Shown: positions 31,222-42,439 of the stretch, piece after piece
How positions within the stretch are numbered: position 1 is the first letter of the stretch
Layout of the letters: each line of letters begins with the position of its first letter
DNA from: Cryptomeria japonica
Lineage: Eukaryota; Streptophyta; Pinopsida; Cupressales; Cupressaceae
Direction of reading: 5' to 3'
DNA: 64,000 bases
Assembly (NCBI RefSeq): GCF_030272615.1
Contig: NC_081413.1
Location: 144,186,476 to 144,250,475, forward strand
Notes under the pieces: generated by a model
Databases searched by the model: none
What the model was told of the DNA's origin: nothing
What the model saw: only the letters and a program-made list of their open reading frames with translations
Translations under genes and position numbers: made by a program

Positions 31222-32387
31222 TGTTGGCATTTTTGATGTTTATGATGTGACTGTCATTGATGGACACACACTTGCATTGAGATCTTCTTTATATGTATGA
31301 GCCTAAGCTCAACCAGAATATGTTGCAACTGGTATGTTGTATTATAGTCGTTGGACTATTGGTGTTTTGCAGAATGTGTTTACCAGTCTGAAGCGGCATG
31401 CTAACCCCAAGCAGTTCGAGGATCTCAAGCGGTACGAAGGATCAAAGTGGTAGAACACATACTTCCCAGTCTTCATTTTGTCAAACCGGCAACCGGCAAC
31501 CGGCATTTTGCTTGAACCGGTATTTTGTATGAACCGGTAATACTCTGTGATGAGTTACCAACCGACATTTTGTGATGAGTTACCATCCATCGATTGTTTG
31601 ATGGTGCCGACACTTTAATGGTGTTTTTTGTGTCGTGTTACCAAGTATGTCCAGGTTCATTGAACCTAGGGAATTGGATTGTAATCCTATTGGACCGACA
31701 TGAAATTAGCTTCCTTTAGAAGGACATCATGTTTAGGGTTTTAGGTTGTTGTTCCGAAAGTTAATGTTGTTGCTAGGGTTTAAGGTGGTTGAGGAGTTGG
31801 AGAGAATATGAATGTGTAGAAGACTAAAGTAATGCTGGAATGCATTAGGAATGAGCTATCAAGGATCTAATCAAGCAATCTATGCTATTAGCTAGATCAA
31901 TCACTTGTTGATTAATCACATCTTTGACAAGTCTGTAGCCCTTAACCGGGTAGGCCCAAAAGCCTTTGTAAATCCTCTAACAAGGTGGTTCACATCTGTG
32001 GATCTAAAATCTTCTAGTAAGGTAGTCTTTAATCAGACTTATCTCCTAACAGAGATTGAGATTCCTAACAGGATCTGTTCTGGTAAAGAACATTGTAAGA
32101 CCTTAACCGGTCTGACCTTAATCGGTCTAGTTCCTATTCTACAGATAGTTACTTGTGAGTTCCATCTCACCGTGGTTTTTCCCATTTGGGTTTCCATGTC
32201 AAAATCTCTTGTGTTATGGTGTTTGTGCTTTCGTGGGTGAATGCATTATTTGCTATTTGGTTTGCATGTGTGCTAACTAGTTTGTCTGCTAAACTGTTTT
32301 ACCGGTTTACTGTCAGTCTTGTAAAGTGTTTAAGTGCAAAGTTTTTTGACATACTAATTCACCCCCCCGCCTTCTTAGTATTCATCA
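31222..32387 (+). repeat. 3' LTR of B
   Basis: It starts TGTTGGCATTTTTGATG, ends ATTCATCA and is followed by the duplication GAAGT. It contains a small local duplication of CCGGCAA near 31486-31502 that is absent from the 5' LTR. Confidence 0.92.
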
Positions 32388-32392
32388 GAAGT

Positions 32393-33038
32393 AGCATAGA
32401 ATGCTTAGTTAGATCCTTGAATTCTCTTTGTTAATGCATTACAATATTACTTCAGTCTTCTGTTCAACCTCTGTCGCAAGATACTTTTTCCGCAAAGACC
32501 TAATCTCTTTTACGCAACCCTTATACACACATACATAAAACCCTAGACATGATGTCCTCATATAAGAATCTAATTTCATATCGGTCCAATGAGATTAGAC
32601 TACAATTTCCTAGGTACAATGCATCTAGACACAATTTGTAACACAACACAGAATCTTCGCATCGGTGTCGGTGGATGATAACTCATCACACTTTACAAGT
32701 TTATCGATTAACCAAACACAGTATATCGATTACCAATTAACAAACAAAGACTGGTAAACTAGAACATAGTGTTTTGATCCTATAAAGATTGGTTGTCGCT
32801 TGGGGTCCTTGTACCGCTTGAAGTCCTCGTACCGCTTGAGGTCCTCAATCATGCTTTGACCAGTAAGCTCCTCCCATAAACTTTGATAGTCTTCAACAAA
32901 CAAAGACTATGCATAAAATGGCATACAATACCGGTTTGAGCAAAACATCACATAGTACTGGATGAGATTAGCTCATACAACAAATAAGTGTGTGTCCATC
33001 AATGAAAATCACAACTAAACATCATCAAAATGCCAACA
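32393..33038 (-). repeat. 5' LTR of A, distal part
   Basis: It resumes the A LTR after element B and ends AATGCCAACA at 33038, followed by the duplication TTATG. It matches about 17820-18434. Confidence 0.9.
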
Positions 33039-33043
33039 TTATG

Positions 33044-33733
33044 ATCATTTTGGTATTGTCGGTTGAGAATAGTTATGTGTGTATTGACTTCAGATTTTTC
33101 AGTTCAGCAATAGTGGCTTATTTGAGTTATTTTGATGGTTGTTATTCATTGTAATCTTTATTGGATATCATCTCTAATCTTCTCCTTCTATCTTGTAAGG
33201 TTAAGTAGTAGTACTACTAACCATTTCTAGAATGTTGCTTGCCCACTACATAAGTGGAAGAGGCTCGCTTAGCCGCCTTGTTTCTCTGTAATTCAGTTAT
33301 GAAGTTATGTCCTCCCACTGAGTAAGTGGTTGAGTGATTTTATTTTTGTAATGGTCCTCTCGTTGAATAAGCGGTCAAGTTGATCTTTTGATGTGATTCA
33401 GTTCTCCCGCTGAAACATTGCGGTTGAGTGATTTGTGTCTTGGTGAGTTGTTATCTTGGCTGGTTTACTGCCAAGTTTCTTGTTTACCTGCTGGATAAGT
33501 GGAAGGGGATGGCTTGCCACCCATTATTGTATTCAACTTATAGTTGGTTTATGGTGCTAACGAACCCCAGAACATCGTATGCTCTCACCCTCCCAGATTG
33601 GGCTCTCAGTGAAAAAAAGGTGGAAGGGTTCCTTTCAGTTACTCTGGATTATTTCTCTAACCTTAACGAGTTACTTTGTTTTCTTTGTAAATCTTATTGC
33701 AAAAATAAATAAATAAATATTGGGGATACTACA
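33044..33733 (+). repeat. 5' LTR of C, right part
   Basis: It matches 38901-39590. It contains a series of CCACTNNNTAAGTGG-like hairpin motifs (about 33238-33505) and ends GGGGATACTACA. The open frame at 33428-33712 is LTR sequence, repeated around 39290-39620. Confidence 0.9.
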
Positions 33734-33734
33734 G

Positions 33735-33747
33735 TGGTATCAGAGCA
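33735..33747 (+). other. primer-binding site of element C
   Basis: TGGTATCAGAGCA, one base after the LTR end; initiator methionine tRNA type. Confidence 0.9.
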
Positions 33748-33790
33748 GGTTTTCCTACAAGCCTGTGAGTTCAGATTGATCAGAATCTCC

Positions 33791-34633
33791 ATGAGTGATA
33801 GAGACATCCGTTATTACAACAGAGAACAAAGACGACAACAGTACGAGATTCCTGTAGTGCCACTTGAAGAGACCTTTTCATAGGTTCTAAGAAACAGAGA
33901 TAAGGAAGTTGATTTAGTGGATTCAATGGCAGAGAAAATATTTGATCAAAATGATGCAAATGTGGCTATGAAGAGAGTTGAGAAGAAGTCCAAGACCATG
34001 ATGAACATGATGTCCCAATTGCTGGCTACTATGACCCAAAATCTTAGTGGAGGTCATAATCAAAATCAAAACACCAATGGTCACAATGTTAGCACCTCTA
34101 ACAATCCAGGAGGTAATGGTGGAATGTCGGTTGGTTCAGTGTCAAGACCCTTGCAGCCTGTTTTCCTTCCAAGGGAAGCATTGCCACCTGCAATTGAAAT
34201 CCTTGTGAATGATGAGATACGAGCTTGTTACACATAGTATGCATCACTCCCTGCAAAGATCAAAAATATTTTGTCCCTTGACCAGATCATGAATCAGAAG
34301 AAGAGGAGAGAAGAAAGGGTATACACAATGAGTGTTGCAAAATCTAAACATTTGGATGGGAAGGTTGTCTTGACATATGATGAATGTGTGACAAAGCCTC
34401 AAGATACTCCCTCAAAATTTCATGAAATTAGAAATAATGATGATTGGTTTTGTGGAAAGAATGAAATAGCAATTTTGAAGCCTAATTTTGATTCACTCAA
34501 TGTTGGTCTTGAGACCAATGAGTTCAAGAATGAAGAGCATGATACAGATATGCAGGTTAGAACCGATGAAGCTGATTTAATTCCTAAGAGGAAATTAGAC
34601 TTATCTTCACATGAGGCTGATTTTTCAGCATGA
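33791..34633 (+). pseudogene. gag-like ORF of gypsy element C
   Basis: One frame runs from ATG 33791 (MSDRDIRYYNREQRRQQYE) to 34633 with stops at 33881-33883 and 34235-34237. It has a charged helical part, an Asn/Gly-rich linker (GGHNQNQNTNGHN) and PLQPVFLPREALPPAIEIL. A later part reads YASLPAKIKNILSLDQIMNQKKRREER, which resembles gag of plant gypsy elements. The segment after it is acidic. No zinc knuckle is visible, so the nucleocapsid end may be lost. Confidence 0.6.
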
Positions 34634-36548
34634 AGATAGTCATCTTGGTGAATTGGATCCTCAAAACACCACTGAAAGTGACGATGAGGATGCACAAGGG
34701 GGCTGGGACAGCTATGGGATTAGTGTTGACAAGTATTATGATTCTGATTTAGATCTTGACCATAGCGGCAGTCCACTTTCTACCCTAGATTAGAATTGGA
34801 TAACATCCAATAACCCATTGTATGAGATAGAAGATGGAGCATCACTTGGCTCTAGCATTTCTCTTGGTGAGAATAGCAAGGTGTGGAAACCAAGAGAAGA
34901 TTCAAAATTTAAGTTGGAGTTCGGTTTTCAACCTTTTGGTATTTGGGATCCTGATATAATAGAAACTAAGTATGAAGAGGATCCAACATGGGATGAATTT
35001 CCCTTTGATCCAGACGAGGCTCAAGAAACAAATTGTGTTGTAAACTATGATGAGACAGTTAAGGAGATTCTCAGAAAAGAGATGGTTCATGACACTTGTA
35101 GGAAAATGGAAGCAACTGAACCTGCATACGATTCTTACTGTCACTTCAATGAGACGGGAGGATTTTGGTTTGACCCTCAGAACAAGCTTATTCCATTTGA
35201 CTCTATTGTTGTTGATACCTCATCTCAAGAGTCATGTGTTGAAGACAACATTGAAGGTATTAATTCTTTTGAGCATAAATTAGATTTTCTTTTGCATGAA
35301 GCTGATCTAGAGTAGAGAATCGATGACTTCAACAATTTGGATTCTCAATTTACTAGTAAGGATGAATGGGAAGAGACACTTGAGAATTGTAGCAGTCGTG
35401 GAGCTAAAGTTGAAAGGGATCTTGATAGCAGTTTATCGACTTCCTTTGATCAAAATTGGGGAAGGGAATTTTTATTAACTACTGAAAATGAAATACACGT
35501 TTTGAATAGAATGGATGATGCACATGGGTATGTGGGAAGTTTAATTCATAATGTGCCAAGAGGTCAAGTGGAGTGTAATGTTTCACTTGTTGATCTTCAA
35601 AATATGAAGAATACTATAGAGGAAATCAAGGTAACATTCTTGAATAAGATCCTTGATAGAGATATGGCTTCTAAGGTAGCTGACGAGGCCATAGATTTAT
35701 ACCAAGAAACGAAGTCTAAATTGAAAGTAGTAGAGTTTCAGATTGCTATCAATAAACTCTTCAGGGAGCAAGAGAATAGGAAAAGAGTCGAAGAAGTTGA
35801 GCAAGTATCGGAGGAACTTGATTGCATTAAGAAAGAGTATGATCTTGCACATTGTCCCATAAAATCTGAAATAAGGAGCTTGGAGCAACAAAATACTTGG
35901 GGAAAGCATGAGGGCTATGATAGTAATCAGCTAATTGATAATCCCTTGTTTGATCCAGATGCTGATATGACATTTGACAATCCACTCTTCGAGTTGGATG
36001 ATGAATTTTTCCTTGATTTTAGTGAAGAGAGAGGGGTTGATTATAGGATTTGGAATCTGGGTGCAATTTCTAGCAGCAAGTTGCTGATTCAGAATTGGGG
36101 ATATGGGCAAAATTTTAGTATTGGTACCGATGTTCACTTTCCAATCTGCACCCACGGGACTATAGTTTTTGGAATGCAAATGAGTTCATATGCATTACTA
36201 GTTCAACAGATGGGTAGTACATGGTTGAGGATGGTTGGTAGAGGAGATTTTCTCATTTGTGATGGTTTTTCAACTACTCTCATGACTCCTATTTATTCAA
36301 TGAGATTTCTAATTGTTCGTTGTTATTTGAAGTTTTTAACACCATTTATGGCGACCTCAATCTTGGGGTGGTTTGGTTTTGACCACTTGAAGTCTTTATT
36401 AATACCAGTTATGAGAGATTCTCTGGGCATGGTTCAGTTATTCATCACTATCTCTTGGAGAAGTTTGGGACACTGCAGTCATTTCATGGTGTTAGTTGGT
36501 AATCTTTCAGATGATGATTGGTTGATTGCAATGAGATGGGTTGGCTGA
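34611..36548 (+). pseudogene. long acidic ORF of unknown origin in gypsy element C
   Basis: About 645 codons in one frame, with stops only at 34791-34793 and 35313-35315, overlapping the end of the gag-like frame. It is very acidic (TESDDEDAQGGWD, YYDSDLDLDH, NPLFDPDADMTFDNPLFEL) with a helical middle (about 35590-35880). An internal resemblance, LDLSSHEADF and LDFLLHEADL, suggests an old duplication. The last third turns hydrophobic and may be worn non-coding sequence. It lies where protease, RT and RNase H should be. I do not recognise it; a captured host fragment or a lineage-specific ORF are both possible. Confidence 0.55.
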
Positions 36549-36596
36549 TGTAGACGAGGTCCTTCCCTTGTCACTTGGAAATTAAGCGTCAATGGT

Positions 36597-37534
36597 ATGT
36601 TTTTAGTTGGTAATGATAGAGGCATTCCTGGGTTGACAGATTGTGGAGTTATAACAGTGAATGATCTTCATTTTTATGGTGTCATGTGGAGTGACACTTG
36701 GGATTATGTTATATGGTTAAGCACGATCTTTTTTCTATTGCCCAGGATCATGATTGGAAGTGAAATTGTTGATGTGGATTTTATAGAGTTGCCTTGGTAT
36801 GATATGTTACATGGCATTGATTTCAGCTATCTCAGGAATTGTGTCTCAGAGCAACAGAGAGCTCTAGTGAGATGGCTACACTTAGGGGAATACTGCTACA
36901 ATTCTTTCTACCACATATCTATCATAATGTCTCCCTCCATGGCACTCTATGGTTGTGAAGCTCCTAGCTTCACTGATTTGATATTTAGTGATAGTAAATC
37001 CCCTCAGGCGAAGGATATGACGCAACAAAGTCAAGATATTTTGAGGTCTCTAAGGGACAATCTCCAACATGCACAGAATCTGAAAAATTTGTATGTTGAT
37101 CAACAGCAGATTGAGCACACCTTTGAGGTGGGCGACATGGTTTATTTGAGACTCTAGCCTTATAGACAATCTACTCTCAAGAAGAGTGGAGTTGAGAAAA
37201 TGAAGCCACGTTTCTATAGGCCTTTTAGAGTCAACATGAGGATTGGAAAAGTGGCATATGAGTTGGAACTACCGGCGACCAACAGGATTCTTAATGTATT
37301 TCATGTATCTCGCATTAAATGTTATTGCTTCAGTAGAGTTACCTCTGCTTGATGAGGAGGGAGAGTTAGTTTTGATTCCTGAAGGTATCCTTGACTTCAA
37401 GGAGTGTTCTTTGAGGAAAAGGGTGATCAAGTGGAAAATTTTGCTAGCAGAGGATGCTACGTGGGAAAACCAGGAGGTTTTACTCCATCCAGCCTTACAG
37501 TTGCTTGAGAAAAAGCAATTTTGCGAAGGGCAGA
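36597..37534 (+). pseudogene. integrase C-terminal part with chromodomain-like tail (element C)
   Basis: It reads SPSMALYGCEAPSF, QQSQDILRSLRDNLQHAQN, FEVGDMVYLRL, then after a stop PRFYRPFRV, KVAYELELPATNRILNVFHVS, and after a shift VLIPEGILDFKECSLRKR and EDATWENQEVLLHPALQLLE. This is the end of a chromovirus integrase followed by a chromodomain-like module, which in such elements steers insertion toward chromatin marks. The catalytic core with D, D and E is missing upstream. Confidence 0.8.
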
Positions 37535-39590
37535 TGGTAATGTCCCCTTCTTAGTGATGTTCATTCAGTGATCCAGTGGCCTATTCTGGACACCCATAAG
37601 CTAAGTGGAAAGGAGAATTAGGGTTTCCTACTTTTGTGGAGTCCTGCACGAGCTTTCTAGGGTTTGTTAGGAGGGAATTCTTTAGTTAGATACTTATGGT
37701 TTCCTGATGGGTTTTCCATGAACTCTAAAGGGTGGCATAACATGCATATGATTCTTTGGTGACGTGAGAACTTACTATTTTTAGTAAGTTAGGGTTTGGA
37801 TGTTTGGATGATGCAGTTCTACTGAGCTTTCCAAGCTCTTTCTCTGTGTGCAAAGATCATGTTTTTCGGAGTTGTATTTCTTGACTTACTATTTTTAGTA
37901 AGTGGTTGTGTTGAGCATTTATATTTTTAGCAGCCTCGGACAAGGTCCTGACTCAGCATAGTTCTGTGGTCTTCATTGCACAACTTCATCCTTGATTTTG
38001 GTATTGATTAGTATTGGAGTTATAATTTATTTAATTAAATATTAATTCCTTATCCTAAGGTTTAATATTTAATTATTTTTATTACTCATTATTTGTATTG
38101 TGGGCAACTTAGGGGAAAATATTTATCTGCCATCTATATTTTTATTTTCCTAAGTTAGGCGTTGAAATTTGAAAAATGCCTTAAGTTATTGTTTGAGGAC
38201 TTAGGCAAGTTCAAACTTGTCTAATTATTGATTAAATACAACTTGGGCGCCCACTTTGGTAATGAAATGAAATGTAAATTGGACACCATGTGATAGCAAA
38301 ATGAAATGCAATGAGATTTGGGCAAATTTGGGAACAATTACATTTGAATTTCAAAGGGAAAATCTATAAATATAGGTGCTTGGCCTCTCATTTGGCATCT
38401 TATGAAACTGCATTGTTATGTCATTGGTTTGGCGATTGAAATTTGAGCTTCGTAGCCAAGTCTCAGTTTCATACTTGGGAGATAGTACCTAGTTGTGTTT
38501 CTTGTATTTCCAGAGTTGTTAGAGAGTGTTTTGCAGATTATGGAGTGATTTTGTGTGGTTTTGGAGTGTTTTCTTGCTGTCAGTCACAGAGTTGTTGAAA
38601 CTGAATTTCAATTAATAACTTTTGGCCGAGTGAACTAATCATTATGGGTATTGGCTCTATCAAACTATGGTACAAAGGTGATATTGTCTTCAAATTTATA
38701 GCTGATGGTTTGGAGAGATGGAATTTTAAGAGCAAATGGTACCACCTAGTTGGTCGTACCATTCTAGAGGTGCATTGGGATGCATGCTATTGTTTGGAGG
38801 CATCTAGATTATAGTTTCAGTGTTCTAGAATCATCGTCCAAGTTATATCATCCATTTGCATTTGATTTGGTGTGTTTCAGTCTTCGTTTGAGTGAGTTAT
38901 GATCATTTTGGTATTGTCGGTTGAGAATAGTTATGTGTGTATTGACTTCAGATTTTCCAGTTCAACAGTAGTGGCTTATTTGAGTTATTTTGATGGTTGT
39001 TATTCATTGTAATATGTATTGGATATCATCTCTAATCTTCTCCTTCTATCTTGTAAGGTTAAGTAGTAGTAGTACTAACCATTTCTGGAGTGTTGCTTGC
39101 CCACTACATAAGTGAAAGTGGTTGGCTTAGTTGCCTTCTTGCTCTATAATTCAGTTATGAAGTTCTGTCCTCCCACTGAGTAAGTGGTTGAGTGATTTTA
39201 TGTTTGTAATGGTCCTCTCACTGAATAAGTGGTCGAGTTGAGATTTTAATGCGATTCGGTCCTCTCGTTGAAACATTGCGGTTGAGTGATTTGTGTCTTG
39301 GTGAGTTGTTCTCTTGGCTGAATTACCGCCAAGTATCTTGTTTACCTGCTAGATAAGTGGAAGGGGATGGCTTGCTGCCCATTATTGTATTCAGCTTACA
39401 ATTGGTTTATGGTGCTAACGAACCACGGAACACCGAATCCTCTCACCCTCCCAGATTGGGCTCTCAGTGAACAAAAGGTGGAAGGGTTCCTTTCAGTTAT
39501 TCTGGATTATTTCGCTAACCTTAATGGGTTACTATGTTTGCTTTGTAAATCTTATTGCAAAAATCAAAAAAAATTATTGGGGATACTACA
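37535..39590 (+). repeat. 3' LTR of C (2056 bp)
   Basis: It starts TGGTAATGTCCCC and ends GGGGATACTACA, followed by TATTC. A TATA box lies at 38364-38372 and the inverted repeats at 37770-37789 and 37884-37903. It is uninterrupted and serves as the reference for rejoining the split 5' LTR. Confidence 0.92.
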
Positions 39591-40113
39591 TATTCCCTGG
39601 ACACATTGTCAATGGGCTTCATAATCTTTGGCAATCTCTCACTACCTTAGAGTTACTGACCTTCATCATGTTATCAGAATTAACATGTCCCATCCTTTTA
39701 TGCCATAAGAAACATTCATTGCTCTAAATCGGATAACATCTATTTACATTTTTGTCCTTTATGTAATAAACATTTTAACTTGTTCTAATACCTTTTGCTA
39801 CCAACCTTTTGCTTTCTCCTTTTCTAGTCATACATTCGGTATTGGTGAACACAACTTCATAACCTCTATTGCACATCTGGCTAACACTCAACTAACTATG
39901 TCTCAAACCTTCTACCTAATAAACATGATCAGTTTTATGCTTGCCAATAATCGAGATACTTATTCCACAAATCGGTACAACGTCCTCTCCTGCAAATTTC
40001 ACTAATCCACTATCATACTTCCTGAGCTTGATAAACTTGTTTTTTTCTCCGATCATGTGATTTGAACATGCAGAATCAATGATCCACAATCTTGGTTCAA
40101 CTTTAGCATGCAA
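39591..40113 (-). pseudogene. copia protease and GAG-pre-integrase region (element D)
   Basis: The frame from 40113 gives LWIIDSACSNHMIGEKNKF (an aspartic protease; the usual DSGCS has become DSACS) and ISIIGKHKTDHVY. Further left, WHKRMGHVNSDNMM and a decayed C-P-G zinc pair run up to the insertion point of element C. Stops and frameshifts are frequent. Confidence 0.8.
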
Positions 40114-41170
40114 TGCAATCTTCTCTTCTGGTTTTTTGGACCTATCCTTATTCTTCTCGTCTATAGCAACAAAAAATAATTCTTCATTTGAGTCTTCGCC
40201 ATCTTCTTATTCTAACAAATTTGCCTCCATAAAGAAAACCCTCTTTTTCCCTTTATCCCTATCATTTGTTCTTTTCTTAAAATCATGTCTATTATATCTA
40301 CTTTTCTTTTCCTCATCATTAGATTTTTTGTGGTCTTCTTTATATATATATTTAGAAGCATAATGACCAATTCTAATCATTTCAAGGGCAACTTATGTTT
40401 ATACTTTTTAGTTCCTCTCTTTAGTCTTCTTACAGAGTTCGCTTCAAACTCATTTAGGTTCTCACTTGTTTTTAGTTCATCCCCTTTATATCCTTAAAAT
40501 TTATAATGTAGCTTCTCTCCAATAGGATTTTATATCTTCCCTCTCTCCAATTTCATAAGAAAACAATTTTTTGATAAGTTGATCAATTGAGTAGTTAATT
40601 AGATCACAACATTCTTCAATAACACACTTTTTGGTTTGTAGGGTTTGGTCAATGTAAACATAATCTTTCTGCTAATGTCATTTTCTTCTAGCACTCTAAT
40701 AATAGCTTGGATAGCCTCCACGGTATCATTTACTTTGTGTATGTAGCTCTCAACCCTTTCATCATTAGCCATTATGAAACCTTAAAAAAACTGCTTCAAG
40801 TTCAAATGTCTTTCTTCCTGGGTCTTCTAATCACCTTCATATGCATAACACAACATGTTTCAGACTTCCTTAGCTTCTTTCAATCCTTTAAACTTGATAA
40901 ATACTTCATCACTTAGACAAATTATAAGTATTGTTCTAGTTTTTGCATTTGTCCCCTGAGTCTTAATTTCATTCGGAGTCGATGGTCCATTTTGAAGTTG
41001 TTTATAACCTATTTGAATAATCTCCTAGATTTCATTTTGCACTACTTCCAAGTAGGATTCTATTCTTTCTTTCCAATAAGTAAAGTTTGTTCCATAAACA
41101 TCGGTTCTTTAACATGAAGTTCATGTGCCATTTATAGTTTTACTTCAAGTGGTTAATCTTTCCAAAGACA
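40114..41170 (-). pseudogene. copia gag (element D)
   Basis: Minus-strand pieces show a UBN2-type gag segment (NDERVESYIHKVNDTVEAI, near 40770-40715) and a decayed zinc knuckle (RIGHYASK, near 40350-40380). There is no long open frame. It lies between the primer-binding site (41177-41189) and the protease, in normal order. Confidence 0.65.
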
Positions 41171-41176
41171 AACCAA

Positions 41177-41189
41177 CACTCTGATACCA
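41177..41189 (-). other. primer-binding site of element D
   Basis: The minus strand reads TGGTATCAGAGTG, two bases after the LTR end. Confidence 0.8.
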
Positions 41190-41191
41190 AT

Positions 41192-42346
41192 TGGTTAACA
41201 CCCAACAAGACTAAGAGGGCAGGTGAATCAGTCTGGAACTTCAAAATAGATTATTAATAAACAACATTAACTTACTTAACAACAACACATTAATCACCAA
41301 CACATAAACATCAACCATTAACAAATGAACACCACATTTACGTGGAAAACCCAAATAGGGAAAAGCCATGGTGAGAATCTAACTCACAGTATGAATAACA
41401 ATGTTTACAATATTTTAGGCTTACTACCAAGGAGCACCAACACCTGAAGGACTTCCAAAGCTAAGATGCAAAACCTTAGGCAAGATACAAAGAGGACTTG
41501 CTCAACTGAAGATCGCTTCTTCAAGTCAAGATACAAAATATTGTTGAAGGACTCATTGTCAGTTAACAATGAATGAAATAGCTAAATTGAAATTGAGAAG
41601 GATTTTCTTGAACATGAAATTGTCCTTGAACAATTGGATCAAGCAACCAACATCATGGCAAACATCTCTGATAATCTTTATTGGCACAACACATTGTCGT
41701 GCAGAATATGTCACCTTCAAATCTCTTCTCAAAATGAATTTCACACAACTACAAACTCAAATCTTCTTGCAAATCATTCACTTACACTTTTCACACAATC
41801 CACTATAAGCAAATATTACACAAAATAAGCCACCTTTGCCTAAAATACTCAAATCAGTCTACTCCAAGAGAAAGAGGGAACCAAAACATATTGCAATAGA
41901 TCCTTCCATGATAAATACAACAATCCACACACACTAATGAATTAAATGTAACATGTAGAAGTAATAACCAGTTGGCCACATAACATGTTCTAATGCAAAA
42001 TACTCTATGTGAATCTCCACACGCCATGGTGAGATCCAAAACAACATCTCAACACAACATACAACACATATCTAGACCAAAATAATATGTTCTTAACTGC
42101 AACACAATCAGCAACATATCTGTAGAGCACCAAAATCTTTTCGGACCATCCAAAATACAAGATGACACAACCAACACCAAAAACATTAACTGTAACACAA
42201 AACATAATATGCAACAACCAAGAGCATATCTAGACCAACATCCACCATGATACCTAGGTTTGATATCAACAACAACCATACAAGCTGATGCTTCTAATAA
42301 TGGGCACCAAAAAATAGCATTAGACAACCATGAAGGTCGGCCAACA
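41192..42346 (-). repeat. 5' LTR of copia element D (1155 bp)
   Basis: On the minus strand it starts TGTTGGCCGACC (42346) and ends TTAACCA (41192). It shares the GTGGAAAACCCAAATAGGGA box with the other copia LTRs. The small frames inside are not conserved coding sequence. Confidence 0.7.
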
Positions 42347-42439
42347 TTGCACATAAACTATCTTATAATCAAGTTAAGACTATAATGATCTTTCTTTGAC
42401 AATAGCAATATGATGGAAACAATCATGTTCTTTCTTTGA

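Larger units (their letters stand above)
24667..32387 (+). mobile_element. non-autonomous LTR element B (7721 bp), plus strand
   Basis: LTRs 24667-25821 (1155 bp) and 31222-32387 (1166 bp) enclose an internal domain with primer-binding site, ORF1, ORF2 and polypurine tract. The perfect duplication GAAGT (24662-24666 and 32388-32392) flanks it, and it sits inside the 5' LTR of its sister A in opposite orientation. The first LTR now starts TATTGG in place of TGTTGG. No pol domain is present in 5.4 kb of internal sequence, so it must depend on enzymes from another element. Confidence 0.92.
12773..33038 (-). mobile_element. non-autonomous LTR element A (8.0 kb net), minus strand, with three nested insertions
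   Basis: The 3' LTR is 12773-13061 plus 17604-18434 (1120 bp net), the internal domain is 18435-24170 and the 5' LTR is 24171-24666 plus 32393-33038 (1142 bp net). The ends are TG/CA and the perfect duplication TTATG flanks it. The primer-binding site (24156-24168) and polypurine tract (18435-18449) are in place. It encodes two ORFs, a gag-like one with zinc knuckles and a second unrecognised one. No protease, integrase or RT can be read. It is the sister of element B. E, the TRIM and B lie inside it. Confidence 0.9.
11408..39590 (+). mobile_element. Ty3/gypsy chromovirus-type derivative C (7.9 kb net), split by nested element A
   Basis: The 5' LTR is 11408-12772 plus 33044-33733 (2055 bp once insertion A is removed). 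The internal domain is 33734-37534 and the 3' LTR is 37535-39590 (2056 bp). The primer-binding site matches initiator methionine tRNA. Internally there are a gag-like ORF, a long acidic ORF, and the integrase C-terminus with a chromodomain-like tail. Protease, RT, RNase H and the catalytic integrase core are missing, so the element looks non-autonomous. Confidence 0.85.
9773..42346 (-). mobile_element. Ty1/copia element D, split by the nested insertion C
   Basis: Two minus-strand blocks belong to one element. The right block has 5' LTR, gag, protease and GAG-pre-integrase (42346 to 39591); the left block has the rest of integrase and RT (11407 to 9773). The join is exact. The right block ends in the zinc-finger region, and the left block resumes with QLGNQTKKSFK, the normal continuation. 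The 5-bp duplication TATTA/TATTC flanks the insertion. After the YVDD box the RT runs to FFLGLMAKIM and is then cut at solo LTR H. The 3' LTR is not in the window. Confidence 0.8.
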
